A stretch of 64,000 bases of DNA from JANMJD01 sp963828405. Lineage in GTDB: Bacteria > Actinomycetota > Acidimicrobiia > Acidimicrobiales > Ilumatobacteraceae. The position numbers were made by a program, and so were the translations under genes. Below are positions 36,145 through 46,127 of this stretch, in pieces. The stretch covers positions 186,001 through 250,000 of the forward strand of contig CAWHEG010000030.1 in the NCBI GenBank assembly GCA_963828405.1. Reading direction: 5' to 3'. Positions within the stretch are counted from its first letter, which is position 1. Each line of letters begins with the position of its first letter. The notes beneath the pieces were generated by a model. That model was given only the letters and a program-made list of their open reading frames with translations, was not told the DNA's origin and ran no database searches.

Positions 36145-38285
36145 GTGGCGCATTCGCCGGGGACATCTGGCGAGTGGCATCGCCTCGTTGACCACCTCGC
36201 ATCAGCCGGGGATTTGTGTGGCGGATTTGCCGACGCTTTCGGCTCGGCGGTTGCGGGTAGCTCGTCGGTCGACTGCATGATCTTGGGAAGGCCGACCCGG
36301 CGTGGCAGTCCTATCTGCGGGTTGTCGCCGACGGCGGGTCGGCGTCGACCGTGGATCACAAGACGGCCGGCGCGTTCGTCCTGGGGGACTGGCAGCTCGG
36401 CGCCCTCGCCCCCGTGGTCATGGGTCACCACGGTGGACTGATGAACGCCACGGACGTGCGAGCCAAGCTTTCGGTCGAGCCCACCGCTGGTCAGCTTGCC
36501 TCAATCAGTCTGGTGGACTCGTTCGGCATTCGGAATCCTGGATCGTCATGCGTCCCGACGTGGGCAGTACCGTCGTCGGCGCATGACGTAGCGGGTCTGC
36601 GGCGGCTCGAGTTCTGGACGCGCATGTTGTTCTCTGCGCTGATCGACGCTGATCGACTGGACACTGCGGCTTCGTCACCCGACTCGACGGCTCGCTCTCG
36701 ACAGTCCGCCGATCGGATCGACGCGGAGACGTTCTCGCGGTCACGGCGCGTTGCGTTGGCGAGCCACATGGCCGATCCGGTGGCATCGGCGAGAGAGCGG
36801 GTGTTTCATGAGGTCGTGTCTCACACGGGCAAGCCGCCTGGGTGGTTCGAGCTGACCGCTCCGACCGGTTCGGGGAAGACCCTTGCGGCGCTCGGGTTCT
36901 CGTTCGACCACGCGGCTCGGCAAGGGCTTCGCCGGGTGGTCTCGGCCGTGCCTTTCATTTCGGTCACTGAGCAGGTGGCTCACACGTACCGATCTGTGCT
37001 CGAGACCGATGCCGCCAACGACGTCGTCCTGGAGCATCACTCGGGCGTCCATAGCCGGGGTGAGGGCCAGACGGGGGGTGCGTTGTGGAGTCGGCTGGCT
37101 GCGGAGAACTGGGACTCCAACATAATCGTGACTACGACGGTCCGCCTCCTCGAGGCCTTGTTCGAGAACCACACCAGTGATGTTCGCAGGCTGCATCGGC
37201 TGGCGGATTCGGTGATCGTCATCGATGAGGTGCAGTCGGTTCCTTGGCGTCTGAGGAGCCGACTCTTGAGGTGCTTCGAGATCTTGTTCGGTTGTACGGG
37301 TGCACGGTCGTGCTGAGTACGGCGACCCAGCCACCGTTTCATTTGGTCGGTGACGTTGAGGGTGCCGAACCGACGCAGTTGCTCGATGTCGGCTGGTTCG
37401 ACGAGTTTCGCCGGGTAAACGTGGAGTTCAATCCGGCGCCCTTGTCGTGGTCGGACTTCGCTGATCGGTTCGCAGTCGAGGCCGATCGCAACGGCGGTCA
37501 GTGTCTGGCGATCTTGAACACGATCAAGGACGCCAAGGCGCTTACGGCAGAGTTGGTGGGTCGGAAGGGCCTGCTGGATCTGTCGACTCGACTGTGCCCG
37601 GCGAGGTCAAGTTCTGGCTGACGTCGGCGAACGTCTCCATGCCGGCGAACCATGTTCGTTGGTGGCCACGCAGCTGGTGGAGGCCGGCGTGGACCTCGAT
37701 TTCCTGTCGGGTTCCGGGCTGTTGCACCGATGACAGCGTTAGCTCAGGCCGCTGGCCGTGTGAATCGGCACGGCTACCGCGATCAGGGTGTGCTGCACGT
37801 GGTGGTTCCGGCCGAAGGCGGTTCGCCTCCGGGCGAGTACGACATTGGTCGCAAGGGCGCGCTGGATCTGCTGAGGTCTGGTGCGGATCCGCTCGACCCG
37901 GCGGACCTGAGTGTCTACTTCGATCGGTTCTTGGCGGCGACGCGCTCGATGCTGGACCAGGAGAGCATTCAGCAGGGGGAACTCCACAATTTCGCCAACG
38001 TGGCGGAGCGGTATCGGTGATCGCGGATGACACGACCAGTGTCGTGGTCAGCTACGACCGGTTCGACGCCACCCAGCTCGCGCCGCCCGGGACTTTCGCG
38101 AGCGTGCCGTGCTCAACCGTCGGGTGCAGCCGTATGTGGTGAATCTGCGCAGCCCAGAGTTCACCTCGGCTCAGAAGGCTGGGCTGACCCTGGACCTCGG
38201 GGGTGGTCTTCATGCCTGGCTCGGTGGTTATGACCTGGTGTTCGGCCTGACGTCCGATCGATCTACGGAGGCGTTGATCTGGTGA
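36145..38285 (+). pseudogene. cas3: Cas3 nuclease-helicase, type I-C (multiple frameshifts)
   Basis: Combined frames give a complete Cas3 of about 713 residues. The HD nuclease part has AHSPGTSGEWHRLVDHL, LHDLGKADPAWQSYL, VDHKTAGAF and MGHHGGLM. Helicase motifs are APTGSGKTLAAL (Walker A), VIVIDEVQSVP (DExH-like), VVLSTATQPPF, LVATQLVEAGVDLDF and AQAAGRVNRHG. The tail is VVVSYDRFDATQL and LNRRVQPYVVNL. The frame changes near 36,262, 37,250, 37,605, 37,705 and 38,085. Cas3 degrades DNA opened by Cascade. The start is GTG 36145, and the stop overlaps cas5 (GTGA). As read, the gene is broken; uncorrected deletions in the sequence would explain it equally well. Confidence 0.85.
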
Positions 38286-38919
38286 CTGTTCATCCTGACG
38301 ACCTGGCGGTTCGCGGAAGGGACCATTCGCGGTTCACCGTCCAAGTACGCGACCGAGCGGGTCTCGTATCCGATCATCACGCCGCCGGCGGCGGTCGGAG
38401 TGTTGTCGGCGATCTTTTGGAAGCCGGAGTTCGATTGGGTCATCACCGGCATCTGGGTGCTGGCCGAACCGTCGTGGGTGTCGATGACCCGCAACGGGTC
38501 AAGAGCCGAGCCTCTGCGTCGAAGTCGTCGATCGATGTGCTCGACGACCGGGTGCAGCGTCACAACCTGTTCTTGCGTGACGTGGACTACGTCGTGTTCG
38601 CCCGGATGCAATTGCGGGCGCATGCGACCGAGCCGGTGGCCAAGTACCGCGATCAGTTCCGGCGTCGGGTCAAACCGGGCGCGTTCTTCTCGCCGCCGTA
38701 TCTCGGGCTGCGGGAGTACACCGCGTCGTTCGAGCCGTACCGACCGCGGGATCACGCGCCTTGGAGTCGATCACGTTGCCGATCGGCTCGATGAGTCTCG
38801 ATCTCGGCTATCACGGCGAGCTCGGTGAGAAGACGGCACCGGAGTTCTTCACTGCCACCGTCCGCAATGGTGTGCTCGACGACATCCCGGTGCCCAGACG
38901 CCTCGGAGGCACGCCGTGA
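38282..38919 (+). pseudogene. cas5: Cas5 (type I-C, Cas5d), frameshifted
   Basis: Conserved Cas5c pieces occur in order across frames: KYATERVSYPIITPPAAVG, LSAIFWKPEFDWVITGIWVL, MTRNEVKSRA (needing one added base), HNLFLRDVDYVVFARMQLRA, PGAFFSPPYLGLREYTASFE and MSLDLGYHGELGEKTAPEFF. At least four one-base changes are needed, near 38,320, 38,340, 38,500 and 38,760. In type I-C, Cas5 replaces Cas6 and cuts pre-crRNA at the repeat hairpin. GTGA overlaps link it to cas3 and cas8c. Confidence 0.83.
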
Positions 38920-40657
38920 TCGTGCAGGGCCTCGATTCTCTCTACGACACTTTGATCGCCGAGCAGCGTGCCCCGGAAGGGTTTCAACGCAAGCCGGTGC
39001 GCTACCTGGTCGAGTTGGACGACACGGGCGCATGCCTTGGCGTGACTGATCTTGGTGAGCATGGACCGGAGTTCTCGGTCCCGGAGGTCGGCCGAAGCGC
39101 CGGCGTGAAGGCGATCGGGCTGGTCGACAAGGCTCAGTACAGCCTGGGTGTGCGGCGAGGGCGGGCAAGGAGAGCGCCGCGCTCCAATGTCATGAGGCGT
39201 TCGTCGTCCGACTCGAAGCGGCCGAGGAAGTGGTCGCAAGCCGCGATCCTGACACCGCTCGCCGGATCGGCGCGGTCCGCAGCTTCGTGTCCGATCGCGG
39301 CGCAGCCCTCGCCGATTTCGAGGCGAGAGGGATCGTGTTTGAACTCGACGCCAAAGGTGAGTGCAAAGCCGCCGGTTCCAAGATCGGCTTTCGCGTCGGC
39401 GGGATCGACCCGACGGAGTCAGATTCGTTCCGGTCGTGGTGGGCGGAGATCGTGTCGGACGACTTGAGCAGCGGTGAGGTCGGCACTTGCCAAGCGACCG
39501 GTGTACGGGGCCCGTTGGCCCGCATGATGCCGGGGATCAAGGTCAAGCCCGGGACCCCGCAGGCGATGATCTCGGCGAACTTCGCAGCGGCACTGCGCTA
39601 CGGAGCGCAGCAGTCCAGTGGTGCTCACCTCGCAGTGGCGACCGCCGTTCGCTCGCACGCCGCGTTGAATTGGCTCCTGGCCGACGAGCATCACCACCGC
39701 CGCGTCGGTGAGTTGACGTTTGCCTGGTGGCTGGACGGCGACGTCGAGTTCGATGGGCTCAACATGTTGTTGCACCCGGGCCCGGACGATGTGGCGGCGT
39801 TGTTACGGACCCCGTGGACCGGGCGGCCCGGTGTTCGACCCGATGCCCAGTTCCGGCTCCTGGTGTTGTCGCTGACCGAAGCCCGGGTCGTGGTGAGAAT
39901 GGACTACACCACGGCGCTGTCGGTGATCGAGGGCCGTGTGCGTGCCTGGTTGGGGGCGATCGAACAACAGGACCGGAACGGGCGCCTGTGGTGGCCGTCT
40001 ATCCGGAGTCTGGCGGAAGCCGCTGTGCCTCCCGGTCAGGGCGCAGCTCGCCTCGCCCGACTCGACCGGGTCGTCGATGCGCTGGCACGGTGCGCGCTCA
40101 CCGGGGAGAAGTTGCCCCGGTCGCTGCTCGTCTCGGTTCTCGATCGGTGTCGGGCACGAACCCCGTCGAAGCTCACCGCGACCGAGCTCTCGTGCCGCTT
40201 TGCCCTGCTCAATCTCTATCGATCGTCACAGGAGGGGCCGATGCCCGAAGCCAATTCCACCGGAACCTTGTGCGGGCGGATGCTCGCCCAGCTCGAAGCA
40301 GCCCAGTACGTGGCCATGGGTAACCTGAACCGCACCGTCGTTGATCGCTACTACAGCGCCGCGTCGGTGACCCCGGGCCGGGTCCTGCCCGGGCTGCTTG
40401 CCGACGTTCACAAGCACTTGAGCAAGGCCGGCCGGTCTGGCAAGAAGGGCGCGCAGATCGGGATCTCCCGGCGCCTCGGCGAGCTCGCGGAGCAGCTCCA
40501 AGAACACGGCGGACTCCCGGCCACGTTCAGCCTCGAAGAGCAGGCCGACTTCGCGCTCGGCTACTGGGCCGAGCGCCACCACCGCTACGCCGGCTCGAAC
40601 CACCACGACCCATCCGATCCGACACCCACCGCAAACGACGAGGAGCTCGACCAATGA
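38916..40657 (+). pseudogene. cas8c: Cas8c (Csd1) Cascade large subunit, one frameshift
   Basis: The N-terminal 85 residues (MIVQGLDSLYDTLIAEQ, RKPVRYLVELDDTGACLG, KAIGLVDKAQYSLGV) and the following 490 residues (from about ESAALQCHEAFVV) are in frames one base apart, the break lying near 39,155-39,170. The second part has FEARGIVFELDAKGECKAAG, YGAQQSSGAHLAVATAVRSH and FALLNLYRSSQEGPM. The full size of about 580 residues is normal for Cas8c, which recognises the PAM and unwinds target DNA. It overlaps cas5 and cas7 by four bases. Confidence 0.87.
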
Positions 40658-41550
40658 CCAACCATCTCGATGTCTCGAGGCGCCACGACTTCGTGCTCCT
40701 GTTCGACGTCACCGGCGGCAACCCGAACGGCGACCCGGACAACGGCAACGCACCTCGTATGGATCCGCTCACCGGTCACGGCTGGGTCACCGACGTCGCG
40801 CTCAAGCGCAAGGTCCGCAACTTCGTCCTCGACGCCTACGCTGGCCGCGAAGGGTTCGAGATCTATGTCGGCGAAGGCGTTGCCCTGAACGCGCATCATC
40901 GCGAGGAATCCGAGAAGCTCGGCCTGAAGCCGAACAAGAAGCGCCCAGCCGAGGAGCAAATCGCGGTCGGTCAACGCCTGGCTGCCCGGTTCTTCGACGT
41001 CCGCACGTTCGGCGCGGTCATGTCGACCGGTGACCATCCCGCCGGTCAGCTCCGAGGCCCGGTCCAGCTCGGTTGTCCGATCACCAGTGTCGAGCCACCG
41101 CAGCCGGCGGAACTCACGATCACGCGAGTTGCCGTCACCAGCGAGAGTGAACTGAAGAAGCTCGCCGACGGCGACGGGGGCAAGGACCGCGAGATGGGCT
41201 CCAAGCATGTCGTTCCGTACGTGCTGTTCAAGGCCCACGGGTTCGTCACCCCGTCCCTGGCCGAAAAGACCGGCTTCTCGAATGAGGACCTCGAGGTGTT
41301 CTGGGATGCGCTACAGCGCATGTGGGCACTCGACCGCTCGGCCTCGCGGGGCGTGACCGGGTGCCGCGGTCTGCACGTCTTCACCCATGAGGACCGCTAC
41401 GGCCGGTGCCACGCCGACAAGCTGTTCAGCCGGGTCAGCGTCACCCGCCGGGTGGAAGGACCGGCCCGGTCGTTCAGTCACTACGAGGTTGGCGTGGACA
41501 CCGACGGACTCGCGGACCTCGGCGTCTCCTACACCGTGCTCGGTGCCTGA
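40654..41550 (+). CDS. cas7: Cas7 (Csd2) Cascade backbone, type I-C
   Basis: The 298-residue protein is intact. It begins with the family signature FVLLFDVTGGNPNGDPDNGNAPRMDP. It continues with TDVALKRKVRNFV, FFDVRTFGAVMST, GQLRGPVQLGCPITSV and FKAHGFVTPSLAEKTGFS, then the C-terminal GVTGCRGLHVFTHEDRYG. Cas7 copies coat the crRNA along the spacer. It starts at the ATG overlapping the cas8c stop. Confidence 0.95.
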   Translation: MTNHLDVSRRHDFVLLFDVTGGNPNGDPDNGNAPRMDPLTGHGWVTDVALKRKVRNFVLDAYAGREGFEIYVGEGVALNAHHREESEKLGLKPNKKRPAEEQIAVGQRLAARFFDVRTFGAVMSTGDHPAGQLRGPVQLGCPITSVEPPQPAELTITRVAVTSESELKKLADGDGGKDREMGSKHVVPYVLFKAHGFVTPSLAEKTGFSNEDLEVFWDALQRMWALDRSASRGVTGCRGLHVFTHEDRYGRCHADKLFSRVSVTRRVEGPARSFSHYEVGVDTDGLADLGVSYTVLGA

Positions 41551-42154
41551 CGAGTGGGTCCTGCTGTCGGAGATCGAGCACTGGGTCTACTGCCCGCGCC
41601 AATGGGCCATCATCCATCTCGAGCAGTACTTCTCCGACAACGACGACACCGTCAGAGGCCACCTCGCCCATGAACGTGTCGACACCGCCGGTGCCGAGAC
41701 ACGCCACGGCGACACCACCATGTGGGCAGCCGACGTTTCGTCGGACACCCTTAGGATCAGTGGTCGGTGCGACCGGGTACTCGTCGTCGACGGCAGGTTC
41801 ATCCCAGTGGAACACAAGTCCGGACGGCGAAAGCACGACGCCGCGATCGTGCAGCTCGTCGCCCAAGCGATGTGTCTGGAGGAGATGACGGGCACGATCG
41901 TCGACGAGGGCCGCCTCTACCTCGTGGCGTCCAACACCACCGACATCGTCGACGTGACGTCGGCTCAGCTGCGGGCCCAAGTACGAGACGCGGCGACCCA
42001 GATCCGCGCCGCCCGCCAGCGACTGGCGGTACTCCCGGAACCAGCGAACGACACTCGATGTCCGGCCTGCTCGCTCAACGAAGCATGTCTCCCCGCACTG
42101 GTCGGCTCGCCACATCGCCAACGCGGCCTGCACGGAGCAACGTCGTGGCCCTGA
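41543..42154 (+). CDS. cas4: Cas4 nuclease (adaptation)
   Basis: The 203-residue protein starts at GTG overlapping cas7 by eight bases. The iron-sulfur cysteines are in YCPRQWAIIHLE (N-terminal) and CPACSLNEAC (C-terminal). The RecB-like nuclease motif is RCDRVLVVDGRFIPVEHKSGRRK (Asp, then Glu-x-Lys). Cas4 trims prespacers and fixes PAM orientation with Cas1-Cas2. Confidence 0.94.
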   Translation: MPDEWVLLSEIEHWVYCPRQWAIIHLEQYFSDNDDTVRGHLAHERVDTAGAETRHGDTTMWAADVSSDTLRISGRCDRVLVVDGRFIPVEHKSGRRKHDAAIVQLVAQAMCLEEMTGTIVDEGRLYLVASNTTDIVDVTSAQLRAQVRDAATQIRAARQRLAVLPEPANDTRCPACSLNEACLPALVGSPHRQRGLHGATSWP

Positions 42155-43179
42155 TCGGAGATCATCGACGCACTGTGTACCTCAACACGATCGGCACCCA
42201 CGTCTCGATCGATCACGACGCCTTCCAGATCCGTCGACCCGAACAACCGATGGTGCGGCTGCCCGTTCAACAGGTCGACGCCTTCGTCTGCTTCGGCAAC
42301 ATCGAGTTCTCGACCTCTGCGCTCGATCGCTGCGCCCGGTCACCCATCCCTGTCTCCTGGCTCTCGCGATCAGGCCGATTCCGAATGGGAGTGCGCGGCC
42401 CAACCCACGGCAATGTCCTGTTGCGGATCGAGCAGTACCAAGCCGCTCGCCATGCGGGACGCTCGTTCGACATCGCACGAGCGATGGTCGTCGCGAAGCT
42501 GCTCAACAGCAGGGTCGTGTTGCTCGACGCGGCCAAAGATCGGTCCCTCGCCGCGAAGGTACTTCGGTCGGTAGCGGATGAACTGGTGACGTTGTCGGAG
42601 CAGACCCGCACCGCCGGTGACCTGGATGTGCTCCGCGGTATCGAGGGACAGGGCGCGAAGCGGTACTTCAGCGGATGGGCGACCCTGCTGCGAGGTTCGG
42701 CATTTCAGTTCGAGACTCGTGAGCGTCGTCCGCCGACGGATCCCATCAACGCGTTGCTGTCCTTCGGTTACTCGCTGCTGGCCACTCGGTGCACCGGTGC
42801 GCTGGAGCACATCGGTCTTGATCCGCAGGTCGGCTTCCTCCACCCTCCGCGACCAGGCCGCGCGTCGCTCGCGCTCGACCTGATGGAGGAGCTACGAGCA
42901 CCCCTCGTGGATCGCTTGGTGCTCACCTTGCTGAACCGTCGACAACTCGGCGACCGGTCCTTCCAACATCTGCCCACTGGAGCATGTCGCATGACCGACG
43001 ATGCTCGAACTGTGTTCCTGACCGCGTTCGACGCGCACCTCGCCGCAGAGGTCAACCACCGGGCGCTGGAGCAATCGATCGAACGCCGAAAGATCGTGGA
43101 TGTCCAGGCACTGCTCCTGTCGAGGCACCTTCGGGGCGACATCGAGCACTACCTGCCGTTCCGCACGACGGGACGATGA
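42145..43179 (+). CDS. cas1: Cas1 integrase (type I-C)
   Basis: The 344-residue protein from GTG 42145 has an N-terminal beta domain (TVYLNTIGTHVSI, VDAFVCFGNIEFS) and a helical catalytic domain. The metal-binding residues are in PINALLSFGYSLLATRCTGALE (Glu), HIGLDPQVGFLHPPRPGR (His) and ALDLMEELRAPLVDRLVL (Glu/Asp). It makes the cut-and-join steps that insert new spacers at the leader end. It overlaps cas4 by ten bases. The frame is open upstream, but this start gives the family length. Confidence 0.95.
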   Translation: MALIGDHRRTVYLNTIGTHVSIDHDAFQIRRPEQPMVRLPVQQVDAFVCFGNIEFSTSALDRCARSPIPVSWLSRSGRFRMGVRGPTHGNVLLRIEQYQAARHAGRSFDIARAMVVAKLLNSRVVLLDAAKDRSLAAKVLRSVADELVTLSEQTRTAGDLDVLRGIEGQGAKRYFSGWATLLRGSAFQFETRERRPPTDPINALLSFGYSLLATRCTGALEHIGLDPQVGFLHPPRPGRASLALDLMEELRAPLVDRLVLTLLNRRQLGDRSFQHLPTGACRMTDDARTVFLTAFDAHLAAEVNHRALEQSIERRKIVDVQALLLSRHLRGDIEHYLPFRTTGR

Positions 43180-43182
43180 CCG

Positions 43183-43473
43183 ATGGAGCTGCTCGTGGTG
43201 TACGACATCAACACCGAAACCACGCAAGGGGAGCGGCGGCTGCGGCAAGTCGCAAAGATCTGCGAAGGATTCGGCCAACGGGTTCAGAAGTCGGTCTTCG
43301 AATGTCAACTCGACGCAGGGCAACAGCGACGACTCCTCCATGAGTTGAGAGCAGCGATCGACCCAGCAACCGACCGGGTCGCGGTGTACCGCTTGCGCGA
43401 GCCGTACCAGCGGTACGCCATGACCTTCGGTCTGGGGCCAGACCTCGACTGGCGGAGACCGATCATTTTGTAG
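43183..43473 (+). CDS. cas2: Cas2 (adaptation)
   Basis: The 96-residue ferredoxin-fold protein starts MELLVVYDINTETTQGERRL, with the conserved Asp in YDI, and continues VAKICEGFGQRVQKSVFEC. It bridges two Cas1 dimers. It is three bases after cas1 and 130 bases before the first repeat. Confidence 0.95.
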   Translation: MELLVVYDINTETTQGERRLRQVAKICEGFGQRVQKSVFECQLDAGQQRRLLHELRAAIDPATDRVAVYRLREPYQRYAMTFGLGPDLDWRRPIIL

Positions 43474-43602
43474 CGGGCGGACCCCTACCTCCCGCTGGAT
43501 CTCTGGGTGGTTCGCCCGCCCCAGCGGTGGCTCTTGGGCCCATCCGCAGTGCTCCTTGATAACTTCAGGTCTTGTTTCACGAAGGCTTGCTGTTCGTGAA
43601 GG
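43474..43602 (+). promoter_or_regulatory. CRISPR leader
   Basis: The 129-bp segment between cas2 and the first repeat is the leader side, because the last repeats at the opposite end are degenerate. It contains an imperfect GCGGGC...GCCCGC inverted pair near 43474-43525. No sharp promoter could be assigned. Confidence 0.65.
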
Positions 43603-45920
43603 GCGGCGCCGGCCATCGGTCGGCGCCGAGGATCGGAACGCTCGACGCGTTCGACGATGCCGAAGTGGCCCGCCTGGCGGCGCCGGCCATCGGTCGGCGC
43701 CGAGGATCGGAACGGTTCGCTCGACCGGCGAGCCGACCTGGACGGCCCAGGCGGCGCCGGCCATCGGTCGGCGCCGAGGATCGGAACGTGGACGGTCCAT
43801 CCGGCTTGTTCGAGTTTCTCGTGGCGGCGCCGGCCATCGGTCGGCGCCGAGGATCGGAACAAGTACATATGCGACAGACCGGCCCGCCGGCTGATGCGGC
43901 GCCGGCCATCGGTCGGCGCCGAGGATCGGAACACGTCGGCCGGAATGGCGGGCCATCCGAATCGGGCGGGCGGCGCCGGCCATCGGTCGGCGCCGAGGAT
44001 CGGAACGTGTGGGGTCGCGGGCTCGACGCCGACACCTTCGAGGCGGCGCCGGCCATCGGTCGGCGCCGAGGATCGGAACGGGAACGGGATCTGCTCACCG
44101 GTCGTCGTCACGATGCGGCGCCGGCCATCGGTCGGCGCCGAGGATCGGAACGTCGCTGTCGGGTTGGTGACGGTCCCGGCCGGGGAGGCGGCGCCGGCCA
44201 TCGGTCGGCGCCGAGGATCGGAACGCCGTGTTGCACAACGTCGTGACGTCGAGCACATGCGGCGCCGGCCATCGGTCGGCGCCGAGGATCGGAACAGATG
44301 GTTGTGGCTGATGCCGGTGCGCCGGCTGGCGGCGCCGGCCATCGGTCGGCGCCGAGGATCGGAACGGTACGAAGCTCGGTGGTGCAGCGAAGATCGCCGG
44401 CGCGGCGCCGGCCATCGGTCGGCGCCGAGGATCGGAACAAGGTCAGTTCCCAGTCGCCCATGGCACGAAACACCGCGGCGCCGGCCATCGGTCGGCGCCG
44501 AGGATCGGAACCTGTACCCGGCGATCCGGTCGAGCGACGCCGAGATGCGGCGCCGGCCATCGGTCGGCGCCGAGGATCGGAACTGGAACCGTGACCGGTA
44601 CCTCACCTGGGAAGCCGAGCGGCGCCGGCCATCGGTCGGCGCCGAGGATCGGAACGCTGTCGGCTGTCCCGAATGCAAAGCCGAACGGGTGCGGCGCCGG
44701 CCATCGGTCGGCGCCGAGGATCGGAACTGGTTCTGCGTGTCGTACGCCGTGACGCTCGCCGCGCGGCGCCGGCCATCGGTCGGCGCCGAGGATCGGAACA
44801 CCCCCGAAGAAACCGCCAGCGACTACTACCCGAAGCGGCGCCGGCCATCGGTCGGCGCCGAGGATCGGAACGTGGTTGACGAGGAGCCGGACGTCGTCCT
44901 GCTCGGGCGGCGCCGGCCATCGGTCGGCGCCGAGGATCGGAACACCAACTCCGGGATCTCCACCGGTACCGGTTCGGGGCGGCGCCGGCCATCGGTCGGC
45001 GCCGAGGATCGGAACCCGTGAACATCTCATCTGCGTACACAAGGATGTGGGCGCGGCGCCGGCCATCGGTCGGCGCCGAGGATCGGAACCTCCGGGACCT
45101 CCGCGGCCCGAACGAGGTGGCCCGCGGCGCCGGCCATCGGTCGGCGCCGAGGATCGGAACACGGCGGACTCGAAGTCCTCGGGGTCGATCAGGTCGCGGC
45201 GCCGGCCATCGGTCGGCGCCGAGGATCGGAACCGTGAACCTTGCCCGAAGGGGACGGTGCGTGCCAGCGGCGCCGGCCATCGGTCGGCGCCGAGGATCGG
45301 AACGCATGATCCCCGCCCTGATCGCCGCGATCCTCACGCGGCGCCGAGGATCGGAACATGTAGCGCGGCTGGTACAGCAGCGCAGAGATGGCGCGGCGCC
45401 GGCCATCGGTCGGCGCCGAGGATCGGAACGACACGCACGCCCGCATCGGGCTCGACGCGATCGCCGGCGGCGCCGGCCATCGGTCGGCGCCGAGGATCGG
45501 AACAACACCGCCTACGAACACCTCTGCCACAACGACCAGGCGGCGCCGGCCATCGGTCGGCGCCGAGGATCGGAACAACGGTGTGCATCGTGGGCCACGG
45601 TTGATCGTCGACAGGCGGCGCCGGCCATCGGTCGGCGCCGAGGATCGGAACGGACCAGTTGGTTCCCGTGACGGTCGCCGTCTCGTGCGGCGCCGGCCGT
45701 CGGTCGGCGCCGAGGATCGGAACAAACTTGGACGGTACCGATGTACTCGCATGGTGATCACGCGGCGCCGGCCATCGGTCGGCGCCGAGGATCGGAACAC
45801 CTTGTTGAAACCGTCCTGAACACTCAGCCAGGCGCGGCGCCGGCCATCGGTCGGCGCCGAGAATCGGATTACTTCGCACACCGTGTGGTGTAGAGGCGGC
45901 TCGTGCGGCGCCGAGGATCG
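43603..45920 (+). CRISPR. CRISPR array: 32 repeats of 37 bp plus a terminal remnant
   Basis: The 37-bp repeat starts GCGGCGCCGGCC and ends GAGGATCGGAAC. It folds into GGCGCCGGCC-ATC-GGTCGGCGCC, ten pairs including one G-U with a three-base loop. Repeats begin at 43603, 43677, 43751, 43824 and so on to 45834. Spacers are 33-38 bp, mostly 35. The repeat at 45687 has one change (CCGTCGG). That at 45338 lacks 17 internal bases. The last at 45834 has a mutated 3' end (GAGAATCGGATT), followed by a truncated remnant at 45905-45920. Degeneration at this end places the leader beside cas2. The 37-bp length is longer than the ~32 bp usual for type I-C. Confidence 0.98.
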
Positions 45921-46127
45921 ACCACCTCGGAGTGGCCACACAACAAGGTCGTCCTGCATTGCATCGACAGTCATCGATGTATGTGAGATATCCCGGCGAC
46001 AAGATGTAACCAGACTGCATCACAGAGACGGCGCACCGTACCTGAGCAGGTCAAACGTCACCATACGACACCACAGTGGACGCTCTTTCATTGTCTGATC
46101 GACAAGAGGCCGCCCGCTGCTGCAGTC
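45921..46127. other. Spacer between CRISPR array and integrase, no gene seen
   Basis: This is about 200 bp of less GC-rich DNA. No start, family or terminator could be assigned. Confidence 0.5.

Noticed and set aside
34756..36195. 479-codon transposase frame taken as one intact gene
   Set aside because: Its first ~50 and last ~130 codons do not match the family; the true C-terminus is in another frame.
43657..45021. Long arginine/alanine-rich frames across the CRISPR array (both strands)
   Set aside because: The 37-bp repeat plus 35-bp spacer is 72 bp, a multiple of three, so frames stay open by periodicity; they are not genes.
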